A program made the translations under genes and the position numbers. Shown piece after piece: positions 17,103 to 26,246 of a stretch of 39,444 bases of DNA (position 1 is its first letter; each line of letters opens with the position of its first letter). Source of the DNA: an uncultured Alphaproteobacteria bacterium. Its GTDB lineage: Bacteria; Pseudomonadota; Alphaproteobacteria; Paracaedibacterales; CAIULA01. Location of the stretch: the NCBI GenBank assembly GCA_903899945.1, contig CAIULA010000043.1:1-39444 (forward strand), written 5' to 3'. The notes under the pieces were generated by a model. The model had not been told where the DNA came from. It saw nothing but the letters and a program-made list of their open reading frames with translations, and made no database searches.

Positions 17103-19283
17103 ATGAGGGTAATTATGCAACATCAGTCTTCATTGATCGTTGAGACATTAGTAAGTATGTTTTCTAGCTTGTTAAATTTATCTCCAACAGATGTTGACCG
17201 TGATGCTTTATTACTTGAGTTAGGTGCAGATTCATTAATTTTAGTGGAAATAATAAAAAAAGTAGAAAAAGAGTACAGTGTAAAATTATCTATACGACAA
17301 TTGTTTGAAGATCTACCTAGCATCACTGAAGTTGCTCATTATATTGAATCAAAACTAATCCCCGCCATAGATAATGTCTATAGTTTCAGTTCAAGTGAAG
17401 AATCCTTTTTAGACGAGTTACAAGCAATGGTTTCGGAGTTATTGCATTTTCCTATCGCTGAGGTGGATATTCAACAACCTCTTTTGGAGTTAGGGGCAGA
17501 TTCTCTAATTATGGTGGAATTGATAAAGAGGATACAAAATAGATACAATCTGAAGCTAACTATCCGGCAGTTGTTTGAAGACTTTTTAACTGTGGAGGCT
17601 TTAGCTGATTTTATTAGTAATAATATTACTGAAAACCAGGAAGCTCATTCTTATGAATCCTCAGCAACCTCTCCAGTATCTAGTGAAAAAAACATATCTT
17701 CCAGCTTATTTTTACCTGAAGAATCCAACTTAAATCATTTGGAAAATCCAGATCAGTTAAAAGAAATTGAGACTCTATTAGTAAAATTGCAAGCTCTGCT
17801 AAAAGAAAAAACTATTTCAGCTCCTTCCTCTCAAATTGCTGAACCCATAGTAAAAAGCTCTGAGAAATTGCCGAATGATTCAACTCATTGGCAACTTCAT
17901 GCTGATACGCAGCAAAAAAAATTAACACTCACACAACAAAATTATTTGGATATTTTTATACAGAATTATATAAGGAAAACGGCTACCTCAAAGCAATACG
18001 TAGCAGCTGCTAATAAAGTTATGTGTAATAGCCGACGGTCTTTTGCCATGCTAAGAGAGCAAACTTTGCCGTTATTTTATACGATACATTGTAAAAATTC
18101 TTCAGGATCAAAATTTATTGATGTAGATAATAACGAATATATAGATATTGCAATGGGCTTTGGAGTGCATTTATTTGGGCATAACCCTTCTTTTCTAATT
18201 GATGACTTGGCCGAACAGCTAAAATTAGGCCTTCATCTGGGACCTGAGCATCCATATAGTGGAGAGATAGCAACTTTATTGCAAAAAATAACTGGGGTTG
18301 ATAGGTTTACGTTTTGCAATAGTGGAACAGAGGCTGTAATGACTGCAATGAGAATTGCGAGAGCAGCAACTAAGAAGAATAAGATTGTTGTCTTTAAGAA
18401 TGCTTATCATGGGCATTTTGACGCAACGTTAGTAATTCCAGATGTTAATTGTAAGAATCACGGTGCTTTGCCAATGGCTTTAGGAACTCCACCTGAAATT
18501 GTTGCAAATACAATTGTATTAGATTTTGATAGTGAGAGATCGTTAAATTACATTCAAGAACATGCCCATGAGATAGCAGCTGTTTTAATTGAACCTGTTC
18601 AGAACAGACGTCCGGATTTACATCCAAAGGATTTTTTGCAGAAATTGCGCCAGGTAACAGAGAGCAGTAATGTTTTGTTAATTTTTGATGAAATACTATT
18701 AGGGTTTAGAATTCATCAAGGTGGAGCTCAAGCTTGGTCTAATGTACAAGCTGACCTTGTTACTTATGCAAAAATTATCGGAGGCGGTCTTCCAATTGCA
18801 ATTGTGGGGGGCAAAGAAAGAATCATGGCCTACGTTGATGGGGGCACACTAACAGGTAGCCAAGCGGAAACAACTTACACTGCAGGTACATATATAAAAA
18901 ATCCTTTATCTGTTGCTGCTGCAAGAGCAATTTTAAAACAAATCCTGCTCGAAGGGCCGCAACTTCAAGAAAATCTCAATCAAAAAACGGAAAATATGGT
19001 AAGTCAGCTTAATGATCTTTTTAAGCAAAAGAATGTGCCTTTTTCAGTTAACAATTTTGGTTCTTTCTTTCGCTTTTCTCAGGCAGGAAATCTTAGTTTT
19101 GTTTATCGTCCAATTGAGTTGGATTTGTTTGTTTATCATATGATTTATAAAGGTATCTATATATGGGAAGGTGGAACCTGTTTTTTATCAACTGCTCATA
19201 CAGATACGGATATTACCAATATTGTTTTGGCTGCTAATGAATCTATTGAGGATCTATTAAAGGGCGGTTTTTTTATTAATTAA
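17103..19283 (+). CDS. Carrier-carrier-aminotransferase protein of the NRPS/PKS line
   Basis: Two tandem carrier domains have phosphopantetheine serines Ser44 and Ser134, both in ELGADSL. They are followed by a roughly 100-residue Ser/Glu-rich linker and a class III PLP aminotransferase (about 275-726) of the glutamate-semialdehyde-aminomutase type, with CNSGTEA, YHGHFD, FDEILLGFR and the PLP lysine Lys557 in TYAKIIGGG. Integrated aminotransferases of this type (mycosubtilin MycA, microcystin McyE) convert a carrier-bound beta-keto thioester to a beta-amino one. The two carriers are similar enough to suggest internal duplication. No KS, C or TE is fused, so the chain must be received in trans. 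GAGGG at 17106-17110, followed by ATG at 17115, gives a better start (Met5) than the ATG at 17103. The NRPS begins 23 bp downstream. Confidence 0.92.
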   Translation: MRVIMQHQSSLIVETLVSMFSSLLNLSPTDVDRDALLLELGADSLILVEIIKKVEKEYSVKLSIRQLFEDLPSITEVAHYIESKLIPAIDNVYSFSSSEESFLDELQAMVSELLHFPIAEVDIQQPLLELGADSLIMVELIKRIQNRYNLKLTIRQLFEDFLTVEALADFISNNITENQEAHSYESSATSPVSSEKNISSSLFLPEESNLNHLENPDQLKEIETLLVKLQALLKEKTISAPSSQIAEPIVKSSEKLPNDSTHWQLHADTQQKKLTLTQQNYLDIFIQNYIRKTATSKQYVAAANKVMCNSRRSFAMLREQTLPLFYTIHCKNSSGSKFIDVDNNEYIDIAMGFGVHLFGHNPSFLIDDLAEQLKLGLHLGPEHPYSGEIATLLQKITGVDRFTFCNSGTEAVMTAMRIARAATKKNKIVVFKNAYHGHFDATLVIPDVNCKNHGALPMALGTPPEIVANTIVLDFDSERSLNYIQEHAHEIAAVLIEPVQNRRPDLHPKDFLQKLRQVTESSNVLLIFDEILLGFRIHQGGAQAWSNVQADLVTYAKIIGGGLPIAIVGGKERIMAYVDGGTLTGSQAETTYTAGTYIKNPLSVAAARAILKQILLEGPQLQENLNQKTENMVSQLNDLFKQKNVPFSVNNFGSFFRFSQAGNLSFVYRPIELDLFVYHMIYKGIYIWEGGTCFLSTAHTDTDITNIVLAANESIEDLLKGGFFIN
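17106..17110 (+). promoter_or_regulatory. Shine-Dalgarno favouring a start at 17115
   Basis: GAGGG lies 4 bases before the ATG at 17115 and inside the longest open frame that opens at 17103. It argues that translation begins at the fifth codon. Confidence 0.5.
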
Positions 19284-19306
19284 ACCTTTAAAAATTATAG
19301 GAAAAG

Positions 19307-22300
19307 ATGATGAGGAATACTGCGGAAATCCGTTTTAGCATAGCGTATTTTGGAGATTATCCTGCAGATTTCACTTCTGATAAGTATCGTGTATTATTTG
19401 AAAGTGCTTGTTTTGCAGATGAAAATAATTTTGAAGCACTTTGGATTCCGGAACGTCATTTTCATTCATTTGGGGGTTTTTCGCCAAATCCTGCCGTGAT
19501 TGCAGCTGCCTTGTCAAGAGAAACCAAGAATATTCAATTGAGAGCCGGTAGTGTTGTTCTTCCCCTTCATCACCCTATACGAGTTGCTGAAGATTGGTCT
19601 GTAATTGATAATTTTTCTGCAGGCCGAGTAGGAATTGCCTTTGCCTCAGGTTGGCACCCAGATGATTTTATACTAGCTGAAACTCCTTTTTCAACTCGAA
19701 GAGAAACAACTTTTACTAATATTGAGCTTGTTCGAAAATTATGGAGGGGAGAAAAAGTTAGTTTTGCTAATGGAGCTGAGAACCAAGTAACAATTTCTAT
19801 ACATCCCAGAGCCTTACAAAAAGAATTACCCGTATGGATTGCTGCGCTTGGAAGCTATGAAACTTATGCGAAAGCAGGCGAATTAGGGGTGGGCATTCTA
19901 ACAAATTTAATTGGTCAAACTTTAGAGCAGTTAAGTGTTGGTATTTCAATTTACCACGACTCTCTCATTAAACATGGCCATTCGATTGAAACTTCTAAAG
20001 TTACTTTGTTATTGCATACTTTTTTAGATGAAGATGCCGTTAGCGCTCAAGAAATTGCCAAAAAACCTTTTTCGGAGTATATCCAATCTTCTTTAAATTT
20101 ATTTCAGAAAATACATGGTAAAAATGAGGATAGTGTACTAACCCCTGAAGATAATGAATATTTGTTTGAAAAAGCCTATAAACGTTATATTGAAACCAGC
20201 GCTCTTATAGGAAATATAGATACAAGCATTCCAATAATTGAAAAACTGCACTCTATAGGCGTAACAGAAATTGCGTGCTTTATAGATTTTGGTATAGAGA
20301 AAGATTCAGTTTTACAAAAGTTAGCCTATATTAATAATCTTAAAAATTATTTTAGTAAATCAAATAAGTTATTAGAAATGACATTTTCCAACAATAAGTT
20401 GGAGTCTAAAACATCTTTTAATGAACAAATTGTGGGGAATGAGGATGATCAATTTTCCTTGTGGATGATATCTCAAATGAGATCTGAAGGGTCACTTGCC
20501 TATAACTTGAGAACCACTTTAAAAGTAACAGGGCAACTAGATTTGTCAATTTTGCAGGGAGCTGTCGATTATTTGAGCTCACGTCATGAAGCATTACGGA
20601 CGGTTTTTAGCGAAGACGGTCTTCAGCAAGTTATCCAGTCTACTCTTAAGATCAAAGTCAATAATATAGTTTTTTCTCACTTGAGTAAGGAAGTGCAAGC
20701 AATAGCTTTACAAGAGTGGTTTCAGCAAGAAGGGAATATAGTATTTGATTTAAGACATGGGCCTCTCTGGCGTGTGAATGTGCTAAAACTATCGGGAAAT
20801 GAAAGTTTATTAGTTATTACCATCCATCATATTATTTGTGATGGCATATCTAAAGGGATAATCCTGGAAGAATTAGGGAAAATTTATACATCTTTATTAG
20901 AAAACCAAGAAATAAGCCTGCCTGCGTGTGTCCAAAATAAAGATTTCATAAAGATGAAGAAACGTCAGCTCTCTGATAAAGATATTAACTTACATGAAAC
21001 TTTCTGGAAAGAGCAATTTGCAGATAATATCCCCGTTTTAAATTTCCCAACTGATAAACCATATCCAGTTTTACGAAACCATAAAGGTCGACGAGAAAAG
21101 TACGAACTATCATCTAGCCTATGGAAAAAAATAGGTCAGTCCAGTCTAGAAATGAAGTGTACTCCTTTTATGTTTATGCTTTCAGCATGGGCTATGTTTT
21201 TACATAAAATATGTAATCAAACTGAGATCATAGTTGGTGTACCTGCGGGTGATAGAAGTTTTATTAATAACGCGGCTATGGTTGGATATGGCTTTAATTT
21301 ATTACCCATACTTTCTAAATATGATGAAAAAACAACAGTCTCACAGTTTGTCAATCAGGTAAAAGGGCAGTTGTTAAAGTCTTTCGACCATCACGAATAT
21401 CCTTTTTCTCGCTTGCTAAAGTTATTTAATAGCCATGACTGGAGTAGGGCTCCTTTAGTTGCTTCAACTTTCAATATGGATAAGCTTCCTATTCCCAAAT
21501 TTGAAGGTTTAAAAATTGCATATGAACCTCAACCTGCAAATTATGTAAGATTTGATCTGAGTTTTAACCTTAATGAAACATCAGATAATATTTTTATGTA
21601 TTGGGAGTTTAATACTGATATTTTTTTAGACTCTACAATCAATAAATTTCAAGAACATTTTATGACACTGCTTGAAGCCATGTGCAATAATGAGCCTGCT
21701 AAAAGGGTTATCGATCTTTCTCTTATATCTGAGCAAGATACTCATCCTCTGTGTCCGCAGGAAAATAGTTCTAATGACCTTAGATCTGATAAGACCCGAG
21801 GAGTTGTCGAGATTTTTGAAGAGTTTGCTCGAATTCAGCCTAATGCAATGTGTGTTCATGATGAACAAATATCTTTAAATTATGCGGAAGTAGATGCTCT
21901 TTCTAATTCTTTAGCCGAAAAAATAATTCTTATTAATCCTCCAGTTAACGGTGTAATTGGGATTAATACTTATAATAATTGCTATATGTTAATTGCTCTT
22001 CTTGGAATTTTAAAGGCACGATGTGCTTTTGTTGGGTTTTCAGAAGAAATACCTATTGAGCGCAGACAGAAAATTGCTCAAGAAACAAATATGCTCGCAA
22101 TTGTTTCTCAGAGTAATCTCTCATTCTTGGAAAATGATGCGTTATCTATTCCTATTATTTTTGCTGATACATTGGACCCTGTAACAAACCTAAAGAAAAT
22201 TAATCCTTTAGAGTGGGATCTTTCAACCATAGCTTACATTGTCTATACGTCAGGCTCTACAGGGACTCCTAAGGGTATTGTTGTGCAGCATCAACATCTC

Positions 22301-23563
22301 GCTAACTACTTAACGGCTCTTAATGAGCGTTTGCTTTTTAAACCTCAAGCTAATTATTTATTTGTTTCTCCTTTGCATGTAGATCTTGGATATACAGTCC
22401 TTTTTTCTTCCCTTTACTTTGGAGGATGCCTACATATTGTGAGCAGAGAAACTAGCAGAAATTCGGAAATGTTTATAGATTATTGTGAGAAAAACCCAAT
22501 TGATTATTTGAAAATAACTCCAAATCATTTTACTGCTCTTAGTTATAACAATGATCTCTCTAGACTTTGTCCTCGTGAAGCAATTATTTTTGGAGGAGAA
22601 ATTTTACAGAGAAATATGGCGAGGGAAGCTAGAGCTTATTGTCAGGTTTTTAATCATTATGGGCCGGCTGAAACGACGATTGGTGTTGTAACCTATAAGG
22701 TAGACTTTAATGATCAATCTAAACAAGAATATATACCAATAGGAAAGCCATTGCAGGGGGTTACTAGTTATATCTTAGACCGGTGGGGACGACCAGTACC
22801 TCCAGGAATTCGAGGAGAATTATGTATTGGTGGATCAACAGTGACTCAAGGTTATCTAAATAGACCTGACCTTAGCGAGCTCCAGTTTATCATCAGTACT
22901 TTTGATAATGAAAAAAAAGAAAGATTATATAAAACTGGAGATTTAGCCTGTTTACGATCAGATGGAAATATTGAGTTATTTGGTAGGATTGATGATCAAA
23001 TTAAAGTAAGAGGTTACAGGGTAGAGCCAGATGAAATAAGTACAACAATTATTAAACACCCATCTATATCTCAAGCAGTTGTTATTGCTCATAAAAACCC
23101 TGAAGTGAAATTAGTAGCTTATGTTGTTGCAAAAAATGTAAGTGATAATGATCTTACTGAATTTCTAAAAAAGAAATTACCGGCTTTTATGATTCCTCAG
23201 CAAATTATCTTTTTAGAAAGTTTGCCTTTATTACCAAGTGGAAAAGTCAATAAAAAAGCTTTAGAAGAGCTTACTTATTCAGCTGTTTCTGGGCATCAAA
23301 ATAGCTCCTCAACTAACGAAGAAGAGTCACAAATGCTTCATCTTTGGAAAGAAATCTTGGAAACTTCTCAGATTGGAATGAAGGATGATTTTTTTGATTT
23401 AGGCGGCCATTCTTTGCATGCGATCAGATTATGTACCCGTGTTTTAGAAGCTTATAAAGTATCAATTTCTATAAGCATATTATTTGATCATTCTACTCCA
23501 GAATCTTTACTTAATTTTATCAAACAGAATGAGCATTCTGCAAAAGTATTTGAAGCAGCTTAA
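19307..23563 (+). CDS. NRPS: luciferase-like monooxygenase, condensation, Asp-type adenylation, carrier
   Basis: A 1418-residue protein. Residues 1-345 are a flavin-dependent luciferase-like monooxygenase domain of the natural-product (MupA-like) group, with WIPERHFHSFGG and FASGWHPDDF. A condensation domain (about 375-800) has active-site HHIICDG at 507-513. The adenylation domain (about 840-1330) has TSGSTG at 981-986, NHYGPAETT and the A10 lysine in SGKVNKK. The carrier serine is Ser1369 in DLGGHS. Aligning the A domain to GrsA by eye gives the ten-residue code DLTKIGHIGK, one conservative change from the aspartate code DLTKVGHIGK, so L-Asp is predicted. No epimerase, TE or reductase domain ends the protein. 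An aminotransferase and monooxygenase ahead of C-A-carrier resembles puwainaphycin-type lines making 2-hydroxy-3-amino acids. Met1 and Met2 are equivalent start candidates after AGGAAAAG. Confidence 0.95.
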   Translation: MMRNTAEIRFSIAYFGDYPADFTSDKYRVLFESACFADENNFEALWIPERHFHSFGGFSPNPAVIAAALSRETKNIQLRAGSVVLPLHHPIRVAEDWSVIDNFSAGRVGIAFASGWHPDDFILAETPFSTRRETTFTNIELVRKLWRGEKVSFANGAENQVTISIHPRALQKELPVWIAALGSYETYAKAGELGVGILTNLIGQTLEQLSVGISIYHDSLIKHGHSIETSKVTLLLHTFLDEDAVSAQEIAKKPFSEYIQSSLNLFQKIHGKNEDSVLTPEDNEYLFEKAYKRYIETSALIGNIDTSIPIIEKLHSIGVTEIACFIDFGIEKDSVLQKLAYINNLKNYFSKSNKLLEMTFSNNKLESKTSFNEQIVGNEDDQFSLWMISQMRSEGSLAYNLRTTLKVTGQLDLSILQGAVDYLSSRHEALRTVFSEDGLQQVIQSTLKIKVNNIVFSHLSKEVQAIALQEWFQQEGNIVFDLRHGPLWRVNVLKLSGNESLLVITIHHIICDGISKGIILEELGKIYTSLLENQEISLPACVQNKDFIKMKKRQLSDKDINLHETFWKEQFADNIPVLNFPTDKPYPVLRNHKGRREKYELSSSLWKKIGQSSLEMKCTPFMFMLSAWAMFLHKICNQTEIIVGVPAGDRSFINNAAMVGYGFNLLPILSKYDEKTTVSQFVNQVKGQLLKSFDHHEYPFSRLLKLFNSHDWSRAPLVASTFNMDKLPIPKFEGLKIAYEPQPANYVRFDLSFNLNETSDNIFMYWEFNTDIFLDSTINKFQEHFMTLLEAMCNNEPAKRVIDLSLISEQDTHPLCPQENSSNDLRSDKTRGVVEIFEEFARIQPNAMCVHDEQISLNYAEVDALSNSLAEKIILINPPVNGVIGINTYNNCYMLIALLGILKARCAFVGFSEEIPIERRQKIAQETNMLAIVSQSNLSFLENDALSIPIIFADTLDPVTNLKKINPLEWDLSTIAYIVYTSGSTGTPKGIVVQHQHLANYLTALNERLLFKPQANYLFVSPLHVDLGYTVLFSSLYFGGCLHIVSRETSRNSEMFIDYCEKNPIDYLKITPNHFTALSYNNDLSRLCPREAIIFGGEILQRNMAREARAYCQVFNHYGPAETTIGVVTYKVDFNDQSKQEYIPIGKPLQGVTSYILDRWGRPVPPGIRGELCIGGSTVTQGYLNRPDLSELQFIISTFDNEKKERLYKTGDLACLRSDGNIELFGRIDDQIKVRGYRVEPDEISTTIIKHPSISQAVVIAHKNPEVKLVAYVVAKNVSDNDLTEFLKKKLPAFMIPQQIIFLESLPLLPSGKVNKKALEELTYSAVSGHQNSSSTNEEESQMLHLWKEILETSQIGMKDDFFDLGGHSLHAIRLCTRVLEAYKVSISISILFDHSTPESLLNFIKQNEHSAKVFEAA

Positions 23564-23578
23564 AAAGAGAATAATAAA

Positions 23579-24625
23579 ATGTATAAATACGCTTACCCAT
23601 TACAAGTTCTTGAGACATTCTCTCAATGGGATTGTAACTATGAAATACCCTCTTCAGTAAATCAAAATGGAGATTCAATAGTTTATATTCGCGAAGATTT
23701 CACGGTTTATGGAGATTCTCTCTCTAATCGACCAATTTTTTCGAATTTATCTTCAGACTGGATGAATTTTTGTAAATCAGTTTTAAATCTGCCTCTTGAA
23801 TCTTACCGTTTACACACAATGAATAAAGATTTTGTATGGAAATCGGCTACAGGTCCTTTTCGTTTTCTAACTGTAGAGCAAGCTAATTTTTATGACACTT
23901 ATGGTTATGTAGTTATAGAGGATGTCTTTGACGAGAAGACAATCGAAGATGTGACGACTGAGATTGATGATTTAGAAGCAGAAGTGGAGGCTCATCTAAA
24001 GCAAATGGACGGGGGGAAAGGTTTTATTGGTCGTGCTGGCGAGATTACTTTCAGTACACATTTGGTTAAACGTTCAAAGCTTTTAAGAAACTTTTGTGGA
24101 GGCCCAATATTCCAGGATATTGCTTATGATTTAATAGGGCCAAATGTAAGATTATACTGGGATCATGCTGTTTATAAAAAACCAGGAGTGCAGAAGATTT
24201 TCCCTTGGCACCAAGATAATGGTTACACATTTTTAGAGCCGCAGCAATATCTAACTTGTTGGGTTGCATTAACTGATGCTAATGAAAATAATGGTTGTTT
24301 TTGGACTACTCCTTTTATCCATAAATTAGGAACACTTGCTCATGATTTAACTGATTTGGGGCATATTTGTTATCCTGAATCTCCAGCAACCGCTATTTCT
24401 TTACCTGTTAAAAAAGGGGGGTTGGTCTTAATATCGGCTCTTCTTCCTCATATGACAGGGCTCAATTATACTGATCAAACAAGAAAAGGGTACGTTATTC
24501 AATTTGCTCCAGAGGGGGCTTATGCTAGAACTATGGACTCATTAGGTAACGAAATTCATATTCCTGCTAATATTTCAAACCGTCAATATTTAATATTGAA
24601 AGAGGGGATAGCCGTTAAAGAATGA
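23579..24625 (+). CDS. PhyH-family Fe(II)/2-oxoglutarate dioxygenase
   Basis: A 348-residue protein. After an unassigned N-terminal 95 residues comes a phytanoyl-CoA-dioxygenase-like domain: FYDTYGYVVIEDVFD, LYWDHAVYKKPG, the HxD iron motif in WHQDNGYTF, WVALTDANENNGC, the distal His in LLPHMTGLN and the 2-oxoglutarate Arg in QTRKGYVIQF. Unlike the halogenase homologue at the other end of the cluster it keeps the carboxylate ligand, so hydroxylation is the expected chemistry. Substrate is unknown; a carrier-bound residue such as the Asp, or the released product, is possible. It starts 15 bp after the NRPS, and its stop overlaps the next ATG in an ATGA. Confidence 0.88.
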   Translation: MYKYAYPLQVLETFSQWDCNYEIPSSVNQNGDSIVYIREDFTVYGDSLSNRPIFSNLSSDWMNFCKSVLNLPLESYRLHTMNKDFVWKSATGPFRFLTVEQANFYDTYGYVVIEDVFDEKTIEDVTTEIDDLEAEVEAHLKQMDGGKGFIGRAGEITFSTHLVKRSKLLRNFCGGPIFQDIAYDLIGPNVRLYWDHAVYKKPGVQKIFPWHQDNGYTFLEPQQYLTCWVALTDANENNGCFWTTPFIHKLGTLAHDLTDLGHICYPESPATAISLPVKKGGLVLISALLPHMTGLNYTDQTRKGYVIQFAPEGAYARTMDSLGNEIHIPANISNRQYLILKEGIAVKE

Positions 24626-26019
24626 CTGATCATAGCTATCTAGAGTTCGCACTAAAAAATAGCCTTGAGGCAACTAGCTTGAAGCATTATCAGTTGTTAC
24701 AAGATTCTAATTCAATGAAATTGTACAAACTAGAGGTATGGCCCTTAATTCTAAAGCCTAATCAGCTTGACCAGTTAAAAGAGGCAAGTGAAGGTATTGT
24801 TCGTTTATTACAGAAAATTCCAAGCTATTTTTTTATGGATAATTTTTATGATTTTTTTAAGTCTTATGCATCTGAAGGAGATATAAGCTTAATAGAGTTA
24901 GCTTTTACAAATAGTATAGAGACTGAAATTGCTTACAGGCCTGATTTTATCATAACTGAACAAGGTTGGAAATGTTTAGAGATTAATGCGGGTAATGCCG
25001 GTGGTTGGATTGTATCAATGTTAGCGCCTATTTACTCGAAAGTGCCAATTATTGCGCGCTATTTAGAAAGTAAAAGATGGAAACTTTCTTCTCCGAACAC
25101 GGCTTTACTTTTGTTCAAGACTCTTGTCAAAGCTAGTTTTAAAAGACATATAACGCCTTTTTATAAAAACACAATAAACTCAGTCATAATTGTTCCTTTT
25201 GAATCAAAAAGAGAATTCAACAAGGATAGTTTAAAATTCTGTCAAGAGGCATATTGCCAAGCGATACATGAGATGGTCCCAGAACACAAAGGTGAACTAG
25301 CATTTTGCCAATATGCTGATCTTCAGTTTATTGATGAAAAGGTTTTTTTTAATGGTAAGGAAATTCATATTATTTATGAAGAAGAAATAACATCTATTTC
25401 TTCTAGAATGAAAGCCTTAAGACTATCTAAAAAAAGCTATCTTCACGTGAACCCAGGTATTGTTACTCGTTTTCTTAATGACAAGAGACTTTTGGCACTT
25501 TTGTCAGAAAATCAACAAAATAGTAGATTGGGAGAATTTAATCAAAAGCTAATATACAATTATATTCCTTGGACAAGACAGTTCTTATCTGTGACATCTA
25601 CTTATCACTCGGAGAGTGTATATCTTCCTGATTTTGTTTTTCAAAACAGAGAAAAAATGGTCTTAAAGAAAGCAGTTTCACATGGAGGAGAAGGTGTTTT
25701 CCTTGGAAAAATGTGTACCCAAAGTCAATGGGGTGTGATTTTAGAAAAGGCTCTTATTGAGAAAGATTGGGTTGTTCAAGAGATAGTAATCTCTAATAGC
25801 TTTACTCTTTTAGAAGGAGAGGGGAAAACAGCATCTTATGAGGCTGTTTGGGGCCCTTTTGTTATTGAAAATAAATACGCAGGAGGATTTATAAGAATTC
25901 TTTCACCAGATGGATACGTTTTGAAAGATAAAGGCGATAATCAATCATTAATCAATTCATTCAATTCTGATAAAAATGTCAAAATATCTCCTATTTTTTC
26001 CTATACATCAATAGCTTAA
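24622..26019 (+). CDS. ATP-grasp-like ligase of unknown specificity
   Basis: A 465-residue protein I place tentatively in the ATP-grasp superfamily, nearest in pattern to the glutathionylspermidine-synthase-like (circularly permuted) group. Supporting stretches are RPDFIITEQGWKCLEINAGN in the first third, NDKRLLALLSEN near 288, MVLKKAVSHGGEGVFLGK (a glycine-rich nucleotide loop) near 350 and WVVQEIVIS near 387. Such enzymes activate a carboxylate as acyl phosphate and join it to an amine. It is the last gene of the operon and is translationally coupled (ATGA) to the PhyH gene. It may add an amine or amino acid to the product, or release or cap the Asp-terminated chain; this is inference. A hydrolase or kinase is not suggested by anything visible. 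Confidence 0.65.
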   Translation: MTDHSYLEFALKNSLEATSLKHYQLLQDSNSMKLYKLEVWPLILKPNQLDQLKEASEGIVRLLQKIPSYFFMDNFYDFFKSYASEGDISLIELAFTNSIETEIAYRPDFIITEQGWKCLEINAGNAGGWIVSMLAPIYSKVPIIARYLESKRWKLSSPNTALLLFKTLVKASFKRHITPFYKNTINSVIIVPFESKREFNKDSLKFCQEAYCQAIHEMVPEHKGELAFCQYADLQFIDEKVFFNGKEIHIIYEEEITSISSRMKALRLSKKSYLHVNPGIVTRFLNDKRLLALLSENQQNSRLGEFNQKLIYNYIPWTRQFLSVTSTYHSESVYLPDFVFQNREKMVLKKAVSHGGEGVFLGKMCTQSQWGVILEKALIEKDWVVQEIVISNSFTLLEGEGKTASYEAVWGPFVIENKYAGGFIRILSPDGYVLKDKGDNQSLINSFNSDKNVKISPIFSYTSIA

Positions 26020-26246
26020 TAAAAAAACTAAATAACTTTTAGGATTTTTAACTTTGTCTGTTTATTATCTGAGCAAGGCTTGAAATTAATTGATTGAGAA
26101 TACTTGATCAATAATGATTGAAGAAAAATCTGCAATTTTTCTTCTACCCATCCAAAAATAAATACGATACTAAAGTATAGCTTAAGTAAGTACCTCAAGA
26201 AAAATCTATAGACAGGCTACAAAATTAGCATAGGAAATATAATATT
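26020..26246. other. Intergenic region ending the biosynthetic cluster
   Basis: This 227-bp AT-rich gap marks the right border of the NRPS/PKS cluster. It contains the hairpin at 26120-26144 and no recognisable gene. The promoter of the methyltransferase gene at 26247 probably lies in the last 80 bp, but no clear consensus is visible. Confidence 0.5.
26120..26144. terminator. Hairpin, probable terminator of the right NRPS operon
   Basis: A perfect 10-bp inverted repeat, GAAGAAAAAT (26120-26129) and ATTTTTCTTC (26135-26144), with a 5-base loop. The right arm supplies a T-run on the plus strand. The stem is AT-rich, so termination strength is uncertain; it may act in both directions. Confidence 0.55.
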
